Source: Bacteroidota bacterium
Lineage (GTDB): Bacteria; Bacteroidota; Bacteroidia; Flavobacteriales; Flavobacteriaceae
Assembly: GCA_006227965.1 (NCBI GenBank)
Contig: SBFL01000151.1
Span: 1-5,292 of the forward strand
Length of the DNA stretch: 5,292 nt
Reading direction: 5' to 3'
A program made the position numbers and the translations under genes. Below, piece by piece: positions 1 to 5,292 of this stretch. Positions within the stretch are counted from its first letter, which is position 1. Each line of letters starts with the position of its first letter. Under the pieces are notes generated by a model. It saw only the letters and a program-made list of their open reading frames with translations, did no database searches and was not told where the DNA came from.

Positions 1-171
1 CGGGGAGCCAATTCGGCCCTGCGGGTCCAGGCACCCTGCATGGGCATGGGACAGGCTGCTGCGGTGGCTGCGGTACTGGCCAGCAGGCTTGGATGTACAC
101 CAGCTGAAGTCCCCTACGATGACATAAAGAAATTGCTTGGAGAACATGGTGCCATTGTTCCACCTGCATAG
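1..171 (+). CDS. FAD-dependent oxidoreductase, C-terminal 56 residues (5'-truncated)
   Basis: Frame 1 is open from the first base to a TAG at 169-171 and gives 56 residues. The stretch R8-V-Q-A-P-C-M-G-M-G-Q-A-A (residues 8-20), followed by an alanine-rich helix to about residue 28, resembles the last helix of FAD-dependent oxidoreductases of the PF12831 type, which usually reads like RVM-x-x-CMA-x-GQAAG-x-AAALA. In that family this helix packs against the FAD. The following CTPAEVPYDDIKKLLGEHGA resembles the tail in which these proteins name a short helix before the end. The family is common beside glycan-degradation genes, but substrates are mostly unknown. The FAD-binding N-terminus (GxGxxG) is outside the window, so the family call rests on the tail alone. 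The gene is convergent with the minus-strand glycosidase unit and so belongs to a separate transcript. Confidence 0.7.
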   Translation, partial: RGANSALRVQAPCMGMGQAAAVAAVLASRLGCTPAEVPYDDIKKLLGEHGAIVPPA

Positions 172-320
172 ACCCGATCAAACCATATACAGGCATATAA
201 GCAGATCACAAAAATATAAATCATCCTGCTAAGCTTTTGATAATCAATATTTTCCTTTTCCTTAAGGAAACAAAAGGCCAATGCAGTGAAAAAACCAGTT
301 CAGAAATATTTATGAATAGA
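172..320. other. Convergent AT-rich intergenic spacer
   Basis: This 149-base stretch separates the stop of the plus-strand oxidoreductase from the stop of the minus-strand rhamnosidase. It is clearly more AT-rich than the genes on either side. I see no credible small gene, tRNA or promoter that would serve a gene in this window, since both flanking genes end here. The only structured element is the short palindrome described separately at 254-277. A run of six A at 289-294 reads as six T on the minus strand, 27 bases past the rhamnosidase stop, but no stable GC-rich hairpin precedes it. Confidence 0.8.
254..277. terminator. Imperfect palindrome, weak candidate bidirectional terminator
   Basis: Bases 257-270 are a perfect palindrome (TTTCC, TTAA loop, GGAAA). 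It can be extended by CCT at 254-256 pairing with AGG at 275-277 if four bases (271-274) are bulged. It lies between two convergent stops, where a shared terminator would be expected. Against this, the stem is AT-rich and short, and neither strand has a proper T-tract straight after it. It may simply be a chance palindrome in AT-rich DNA. Confidence 0.2.
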
Positions 321-3047
321 TTATAGGACTTTGGAGTTCAGTGTACTACCAAAACTATATGTTCCGGATTCCACTTTATACAGGCTGGCTTCATCTTCAT
401 TTTTAATGAAAGTCACTCCAACAGCATCTTCTACAGGAGAACCACTCTCTTTGATGTTGGTGCCCTGAACATATACGGTTGCAGTACTGTTGGCAGGAAT
501 ACTTAGATCCCATTTAAATTGATCCGCCTCAATTCTCCAGTTGCTGATAATCTTACCGTATTGAGATTCGTACTTGCATTTTACCCAATCGACACTCTTA
601 ACCAGTGCCGGACGAAGAATGATGTTTTTAAAACCAGGGTTTTCGGGATCCCATTGGATCCCGGCCAGGCCACGATAAAACCATCCGCCTATGTAGGGGA
701 AGCAGGAGTGTATCTGCGAATAGTATCCGTTCCATTGTTCCCAGCAGGTCGTCGCTCCTTTTTCAATCATATAACCCCAACCCGGGTAGGTTTTCCGGTT
801 CACCATAATATCAATCAGGTCATTCCGGTTGTTTTCAAGCAGGTAATCGAAGCTTATCTGCGTGCCGATCATTCCCGTATTCAGGTGCCCCTTATCCTTC
901 ACCAGCATTGTTTGAATATACTTTTCGAACACGGCACTCTTCAGCTCGTCGGGAGTAATCCCGGTTTCCAAGGGAAAGAGGAGGTAGGGCTGTTCTCCGT
1001 TTGCATAGGTGCTGTCTTCCGGATTGAACCATTTCTCGTGTACCGCTTTTTGTGCGTGGTTCAATTCTTGCTTAAATGCCAATACGTCATCACTTATCCC
1101 GAGGATCGTCCCAACCTTCATCATAATCTGAAAGAGATGAATTCGGTAACAATTGTTGAAAAAACGACGGGAGTTGTCATCCACCCATTCGCTTTTATCC
1201 ATTCCTCTGCGGGGAGGTACCCAGTCGCCCAGATTGGGCCATTTCTCACCCGGGAATATATCCTGAAGCACTCCATCTTCGCAATGTGCACCAAGGTATT
1301 CCAAATATCGCTTCATGTGAGGATACCCGGTTTCGAGGAGCTTCGTGTCCCCGTAGAAGAGGTAGGTCTTCCAGGGAACCACAATACTCATTGCACCCCA
1401 TGCCGGTCCGCCACCGGTTTCATGCGGAGTTGGTGCCACAAAGGGGACAAAACCATCTTCTTGCTGCTCGTCCCACCAGTTTTGTGACCATTTAGCATAC
1501 AGGGTAGACGCATCAAAATTGAAACAACCCACATCCATGGCAGTCTGCCCGTCACCATATCCTACTCTTTCACGATGCGGACAATCGACGGTCTGGCCTC
1601 CCAGGTTCAGCGCCCGGTAGGTCCAGCGGACCATTTGGTGAATGCGATTGTAAAGGTCGTTAGAACAGGTAAATGATCCCACTTCAGGAACTTCCGTTTC
1701 AACCGGGATTGCTGCCAGGTCTTCTTTATTGGGTACATAGCCCAGGCCCTCAATCAATGCGTAACGGTAACCATGGTAGTTAAACACATTTTTAAACTGC
1801 TCTTCTTCCTCTCCGGCGGAGATAAATTCATCCCGCTGATTGTAAGTGGCAAATCCCTTATGCCCCATAATGACCCGCCATGCATCTTCCGGCTCCCGGC
1901 CATCCAGGTCGGCATAGTGGATGGTGACTTTCTGACCTGCTTCGAGCTTACGGAACTTCATCTTCAGCATTCCGGTAAGGTTGGTGCCAAAATCAACAAC
2001 TATGGTGGTGGAGTCCATCTGCTCCATGGAAACAGGAGCAATTTCATCCAGTTGGATGTTATTCCGGCAAAGCTGGGCAGTGCAAGGCACATCGGCTGCT
2101 TCAACAAGCACAACAGGCTTCCAGCCATTTACTGAGCTTTCAGCATCCCACCAAAGCCTGTCGATCAAACGCGCATCAAGCAACTCTCCACCGAATTGTC
2201 CCCAGCGCCATTCACCAATGAGGGATCTTGCACTCGCTTTACTTTCCCACGAATTATCAGTTATAACGATGTGAGAAATTTCACCAGGAATTTCAAGTTG
2301 AGCCCGCACAACCGGACTATGGTGTTTAACTCCGGGTAATCCGGGAGAATACCAGCCTGTTCCCATCCAGATTCCTACACTGTTTTTTCCTTTTTTCAGG
2401 TAGCTGGCCACATCGTAAGTTTGGAAATAGCTTCGTTCGCTGAAATTTGATACTGCAGGTGCAAGCACTTCCCTGCCCACTTTTTCACCGTTTATGTAAA
2501 GCTCGAAGTAACCCAGTGCAGCAAGGTAGATAGGGGCACGTTCGGGAACATGGTCCAGGTTAAATGAATGCCTGTAATAGGGTGCGGTGACCGGGTCAGC
2601 TGATCCGATCCAATGAGCGGTCCAATCTTCCTTTTCCAGCAATCCCATGGACCAGTATGCCGGTTCGCTCCATGCGGATGGTCTGCCGTCTTTGTCCCAT
2701 GTCATTACCTTCCAGAAGCACTCCATGCGGGAATGAAGCGGTGTACCCTCGTATTCAACATGCCTTGATTGACCGGATTCTACCTTTCCTGAATCCCAAA
2801 GATCACCCTCATCCTTCGCCAGCTTTTCCTGTGAACTTGCCACAAGCAGGCGATATGCAGTTTGTTTCTGCCCGCGCTGGTCTGATTTCAGTTGCCAGCT
2901 CAACTGCGGTTCTGCCGAATCAATCCCTTGGGGATCAGTGAGATATTCGCAGATTAGGAGATCAACATGAATATTCGCCGCTTCCTTGCATCCAATGAAG
3001 CTTACAGCTGTAAATAATACTAAAGAAATGGTGATGAGAGGTCTCAT
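321..3047 (-). CDS. Alpha-L-rhamnosidase, GH78 family, lipoprotein
   Basis: This 908-residue protein is predicted to hydrolyse terminal alpha-L-rhamnose by the inverting GH78 mechanism. A basic start and hydrophobic stretch end in a lipobox-like S-F-I-G-C, so Cys20 is the likely lipidation site; K21-E22 just after it is weakly reminiscent of the Bacteroidota surface-export signal. Domains in order: a fibronectin/Ig-like N-terminal region with the hallmark LICEYLTDPQGID...LSW (about 26-135), the beta-sandwich rhamnosidase N domain (about 165-335), a second beta domain (about 345-445), the (alpha/alpha)6 catalytic barrel (about 450-800) and a C-terminal beta domain (about 800-875). D488-C-P-H-R-E493-R matches the GH78 catalytic block, with E493 as likely general acid. 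E770 in GATTCWEQW is the likely general base, and H780 lies in the later conserved block. Length is normal for the family. The ATG at 3045-3047 is chosen because the signal sequence starts there; no clear Shine-Dalgarno site is seen. It begins 18 bases after the stop of the upstream gene and is the last gene of the unit. Confidence 0.95.
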   Translation of the reverse strand: MRPLITISLVLFTAVSFIGCKEAANIHVDLLICEYLTDPQGIDSAEPQLSWQLKSDQRGQKQTAYRLLVASSQEKLAKDEGDLWDSGKVESGQSRHVEYEGTPLHSRMECFWKVMTWDKDGRPSAWSEPAYWSMGLLEKEDWTAHWIGSADPVTAPYYRHSFNLDHVPERAPIYLAALGYFELYINGEKVGREVLAPAVSNFSERSYFQTYDVASYLKKGKNSVGIWMGTGWYSPGLPGVKHHSPVVRAQLEIPGEISHIVITDNSWESKASARSLIGEWRWGQFGGELLDARLIDRLWWDAESSVNGWKPVVLVEAADVPCTAQLCRNNIQLDEIAPVSMEQMDSTTIVVDFGTNLTGMLKMKFRKLEAGQKVTIHYADLDGREPEDAWRVIMGHKGFATYNQRDEFISAGEEEEQFKNVFNYHGYRYALIEGLGYVPNKEDLAAIPVETEVPEVGSFTCSNDLYNRIHQMVRWTYRALNLGGQTVDCPHRERVGYGDGQTAMDVGCFNFDASTLYAKWSQNWWDEQQEDGFVPFVAPTPHETGGGPAWGAMSIVVPWKTYLFYGDTKLLETGYPHMKRYLEYLGAHCEDGVLQDIFPGEKWPNLGDWVPPRRGMDKSEWVDDNSRRFFNNCYRIHLFQIMMKVGTILGISDDVLAFKQELNHAQKAVHEKWFNPEDSTYANGEQPYLLFPLETGITPDELKSAVFEKYIQTMLVKDKGHLNTGMIGTQISFDYLLENNRNDLIDIMVNRKTYPGWGYMIEKGATTCWEQWNGYYSQIHSCFPYIGGWFYRGLAGIQWDPENPGFKNIILRPALVKSVDWVKCKYESQYGKIISNWRIEADQFKWDLSIPANSTATVYVQGTNIKESGSPVEDAVGVTFIKNEDEASLYKVESGTYSFGSTLNSKVL

Positions 3048-3065
3048 AGCATTGCCAGTAATTAC

Positions 3066-4175
3066 TTATGGTAAATCTTTCATTTTTCCATGATCCGGGC
3101 CAGGAACAATAAGCGGCAGCTCCAGCCATGCAAGGCCCACATGACGTTTCATATGACTGATGCTGTTGCCCCCGGGAGCGTCATAGAAAAGCGCAAGCCT
3201 CTCGCCGGCTTTCACAACTGATGGCAGTCCGATACACTTTTCGGACCAGGTACAGTTTTTACCATCAAGCACAATGGCTTTATTCCTTGGATCCCATTGG
3301 TTCAGGTCATTACTCCAGTACACCCAGATGGCATCGGTAAATTCCCTTCCATCCTCCATACCAATGTGGTTGGTAAACAGGAACCAGGTCTTGTTGCTTT
3401 CTTCATAGTAAAGCGAGGAATTTTCAATTTGCTCTTCCACAGGTAAGAGGGGCTTTGGATCAACATCCCATGATCCATCCAGATCTGTGGTGCGGGCTAG
3501 TCCCAGCGTGCGCTGAACGTACTGGTTTTCCGGAATCCGGGTTGTGGAGCTAAAGAACTGCAGGTACTCATCGTCATTCCTGATAATATGTCCCGGGCTT
3601 GCAGTAAGGGAATAGTAGGTTTCGGGTTTAGTGCGAAAAGGAACCACATCTTTCTGTTTGATCCAGGGACCTTCCAGACCAATTCCCTTGGCTTTCATGG
3701 TCAGATAGGGAAAAGAGGGAACCAGGTCCGGGGGAGCACTTGCATTGGGAGTACCCAGATAGAACATATGCCAAACTTTTCCATCATAAAATGTGACTCC
3801 ATAGCAGGCACCGGCTGCATCATCTTCACCTTTTTTGCCAAAATCAAGGATCGGACCTCTCTTTTCCCAGTTAACAAGGTCCTTGCTAACGGCAAGAGAG
3901 CTGAGCCATCCTTCAGGACCTGCAGCATCGTAATGCATATAGTAGGTCCCATCTACCTCAAATACCCATACGTCACGGGCCCCCAGCATATCACATTGAT
4001 CCGGTCCGTCCCCGTACCGGAGTATAATGCCAAAATCCCGGGCATCCATTCTTAAGTGGGCTTCCGGCCTGCCATCGCTGTATTTCTGCGCTTTTGCTGG
4101 CTGATTAAAGGCTAAAAGGATTGTACTAATTCTTAGTAAGCTGATTAATAATCCTTTATGATTCTGCAGTGCCAT
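3066..4175 (-). CDS. Secreted five-bladed beta-propeller glycosidase-like protein (GH43/GH117/GH130-like, exact family unresolved)
   Basis: This is a 369-residue protein with an N-terminal export signal: hydrophobic residues 9-23 and a cleavage-like AKA-Q at 27-30, predicting a periplasmic or secreted enzyme. Five similar strand-turn-strand units occur at about 69-86 (VWVFEVDGTYYMHYD), 126-143 (VTFYDGKVWHMFYLG), 194-212, 253-271 (SSLYYEESNKTWFLFTNH) and 318-336 (PSVVKAGERLALFYDAPGG). Their spacing of roughly 57-68 residues is what a five-bladed propeller gives. Blade 1 (ARD68-VWVF..DGTYYMHY) resembles the GH43 block that carries the catalytic base. Other conserved-looking acidic positions are D59, D62, D118/D119, E251 and D281. 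I cannot assign a CAZy family or substrate; a sugar-binding or phosphorylase-like role is possible. The ATG at 4173-4175 is supported by the signal peptide and by AGGA eight bases upstream. It sits between a sulfatase and a rhamnosidase with spacers of 26 and 18 bases, which points to a role on the same sulfated glycan. Confidence 0.8.
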   Translation of the reverse strand: MALQNHKGLLISLLRISTILLAFNQPAKAQKYSDGRPEAHLRMDARDFGIILRYGDGPDQCDMLGARDVWVFEVDGTYYMHYDAAGPEGWLSSLAVSKDLVNWEKRGPILDFGKKGEDDAAGACYGVTFYDGKVWHMFYLGTPNASAPPDLVPSFPYLTMKAKGIGLEGPWIKQKDVVPFRTKPETYYSLTASPGHIIRNDDEYLQFFSSTTRIPENQYVQRTLGLARTTDLDGSWDVDPKPLLPVEEQIENSSLYYEESNKTWFLFTNHIGMEDGREFTDAIWVYWSNDLNQWDPRNKAIVLDGKNCTWSEKCIGLPSVVKAGERLALFYDAPGGNSISHMKRHVGLAWLELPLIVPGPDHGKMKDLP

Positions 4176-4183
4176 AGTTAGAA

Positions 4184-4187
4184 TCCT
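4184..4187 (-). promoter_or_regulatory. Probable ribosome binding site (AGGA) of the propeller gene
   Basis: On the minus strand AGGA lies eight bases before the ATG at 4175, a normal spacing. It supports that ATG as the start, which matters because the reading frame stays open upstream into the sulfatase gene. The rhamnosidase downstream has no comparable site. Confidence 0.45.
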
Positions 4188-4201
4188 GGTGCTCAGGCTT
4201 A

Positions 4202-5292
4202 TTATTCTCCGTCTACATAATCAGATGGTTTTTCAAAATTGTAGTCTTCGTCCTTGAGCGGGGCCACCATACGGATCTTTTCCAGCATGGATTCCCAGCG
4301 GGCTTCCAGCTCACTGACCCTTCCGGGCTGCTCCACTGCCAGGTTAAATGATTCGCTGCGGTCCTCCGCCAGGTTAAAGAGTTCCCAGGCTTTGTCCCTG
4401 GCGGCCACCAGCTTCCAGTCCCCGTAACGAAAAGCCCGGTGGCCCTCGTGGTACCACCAGAGTTCCCTTTCCCAGTCCGTGTCCCCTGAAAAGGTCGGGA
4501 CCAGGGATCTTCCGGGAAAGGGCACTTCCAGGCCATCGGTGATATCAAGTCCGGCCAGGTCCAGCATGGTGGGCAGCAGGTCGATCACATGTCCGGGGTC
4601 GTGCCTGAGCTCCCCTGCGCCTTTAATCCCCATGGGCCAGTGGATGATCAGGGGTGTACATGACCCGCCTTCATGGACCCAGATCTTGTGCATACGGAAC
4701 GGGGTATTGCACATGGTGGACCAGCCCGGTCCCAGGCAGAGGTAGGAATCGGCCGAACCTGGCTCCGCTTCTGGTTCGTGTCCATCCCCCCGTACCATGA
4801 TCTCAGCGCTGGCACCATTGTCGGAAAGAAAGAGGATAATGGTATTCTCATAGGCATCCATTATCCTCAGCTGCTCCACGATGCGTCCGATCTCCGCATC
4901 CAGGCGTTCCACCATGGCTGCATGGATGCGCATTTTCTGCTCCTGGAATTCCTGTTGGGCCGGGCTCAGCTCATGCCAGGGAAGCGGGCGGTTCACCTCA
5001 TTCTCTCCCAAAATCTCAAGGGATTCAGGAAAGTGGTATGGAGGCCCCACATCGGCTTCTACCGGCGAAAGTTGTCCGGAAGCAATGCCCAGATCCTGTA
5101 AACGTTTCCAGCGCTCCTCCCGCATCTTGTCCCATCCGCTTGCATAGCGATCCCCCACTCTGGCAATATCCTCCGAGGGGGCATGCAGGGGGAAGTGCGG
5201 GGTGGTAAAAGCCACGTAGGAAAAAAAGGGCTGGTCCTTATGCCGTTCCTGGTGGCCCTTTAACTGGGTGATGGCCCTGCTGGCAATCTCCG
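4202..5292 (-). CDS. Sulfatase (arylsulfatase-like, S1 family), N-terminus beyond the window
   Basis: The frame is open from the right edge to a TAA at 4202-4204, giving 362 complete codons. The first visible residues, EIASRAITQLKGHQ then QPFFSYVAFTTPHFPLHAP, match the middle of S1 sulfatases, including the sulfate-site histidine in the TPH motif (visible residue 32). LSDNGASAE follows at about 155-163; D157 and N158 are the expected calcium ligands. FRMHK-IWVHEGG at about 198-209 carries the lysine (K202) that contacts the sulfate ester. Later blocks GHVIDLLPTMLDLAG and YGDWKLVAARDKAWELFNL are also typical. The N-terminal Cys/Ser motif that becomes formylglycine is not in the window, so activity and Cys- or Ser-type cannot be judged. 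Typical members have about 450-550 residues, so some 100-150 are missing. The valine codon GTG at 5213-5215 is internal, not a start. The gene is markedly more G+C-rich than the two genes downstream of it. Confidence 0.93.
   Translation of the reverse strand, partial: EIASRAITQLKGHQERHKDQPFFSYVAFTTPHFPLHAPSEDIARVGDRYASGWDKMREERWKRLQDLGIASGQLSPVEADVGPPYHFPESLEILGENEVNRPLPWHELSPAQQEFQEQKMRIHAAMVERLDAEIGRIVEQLRIMDAYENTIILFLSDNGASAEIMVRGDGHEPEAEPGSADSYLCLGPGWSTMCNTPFRMHKIWVHEGGSCTPLIIHWPMGIKGAGELRHDPGHVIDLLPTMLDLAGLDITDGLEVPFPGRSLVPTFSGDTDWERELWWYHEGHRAFRYGDWKLVAARDKAWELFNLAEDRSESFNLAVEQPGRVSELEARWESMLEKIRMVAPLKDEDYNFEKPSDYVDGE

Noticed and set aside
142..160. Hairpin GAACATG / CATTGTTC near the end of the oxidoreductase as a terminator
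   Set aside because: It lies inside the coding sequence, has a bulge and is followed by no T-tract.
200..230. AGCAG / CTGCT inverted repeat in the spacer
   Set aside because: Only five pairs with a 21-base loop; expected by chance.
289..294. Minus-strand T-run after the rhamnosidase as an intrinsic terminator
   Set aside because: No GC-rich hairpin directly before it on the minus strand.
646..657. The 12-mer GGATCCCATTGG, present here and at 3289-3300, as a repeat
   Set aside because: Both copies encode the same short peptide QWDP in two different proteins in the same strand sense; this looks like coincidence of coding sequence, with no further similarity around it.
519..1487. A 322-codon open frame on the plus strand, antisense to the rhamnosidase
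   Set aside because: It lies wholly inside a well-supported GH78 catalytic region, its product shows no recognisable domain and has a composition like an antisense translation. It is explained by codon bias of the real gene.
1773..2135. Plus-strand open frames of about 100-155 codons inside the rhamnosidase (also 1981-2274, 2657-2941) and the propeller gene (3588-4055)
   Set aside because: They are antisense shadows of confirmed coding sequence with no family resemblance and no supporting start signal.
4673..5101. Plus-strand open frames of 88-142 codons opposite the sulfatase, and minus-strand out-of-frame ones such as 4213-4548 and 4648-4857
   Set aside because: The sulfatase motifs DNG, FRMHK-IWVHEGG and TPHFPLHAP fix the true frame; high G+C makes long spurious frames likely here.
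5213..5215. GTG as the start codon of the sulfatase
   Set aside because: The frame continues upstream with family-typical residues (EIASRAI..., QPFFSY) to the window edge, so this is an internal valine.
5221..5227. Run of seven A (seven T in the sulfatase coding strand) as a possible frameshift or slippage site
   Set aside because: Family-typical sequence is in one frame on both sides (QPFFSYVAFTTPH), so no frameshift is needed.

Overview
This window most likely comes from a member of the Bacteroidota that degrades polysaccharides. The reasons are a lipoprotein-type export signal on a large exo-glycosidase, AT-rich spacers, weak or absent Shine-Dalgarno sites, and a sulfatase plus glycosidase gene set typical of polysaccharide-utilisation regions. 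A member of the PVC group (Planctomycetes/Verrucomicrobia/Kiritimatiellae) with similar loci cannot be excluded from one window. No susC/susD pair, sensor, regulator, transposase, RNA gene or CRISPR array is visible.

Layout. At the left edge the last 56 codons of a plus-strand gene end at 171; they look like the C-terminus of an FAD-dependent oxidoreductase. A 149-base AT-rich convergent spacer follows (172-320). The rest is a compact minus-strand unit, read from right to left: a sulfatase whose N-terminal part lies beyond base 5292 (stop at 4202), a secreted five-bladed beta-propeller protein resembling GH43/GH117/GH130-type glycosidases (4175 to 3066), and a GH78-type alpha-L-rhamnosidase lipoprotein (3047 to 321). 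The spacers are only 26 and 18 bases, so the three genes are probably co-transcribed from a promoter outside the window.

How they could work together. The sulfatase would remove sulfate esters, the propeller protein would cleave or bind an as yet unidentified linkage, and the rhamnosidase would release terminal alpha-L-rhamnose. The simplest reading is part of a pathway for a sulfated, rhamnose-containing glycan such as an algal or exopolysaccharide. That substrate is an inference from gene content only.

The most interesting points are the propeller protein, whose GH43-like blade-1 aspartate is kept while the other usual acidic positions appear substituted, and a clear step in base composition at about 4200. 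Hand-tallied sample lines of the sulfatase are about 61% G+C, against about 47% for the two glycosidase genes. I found no wholly new system; the novelty here is at the level of an uncharacterised enzyme in a recognisable locus type.
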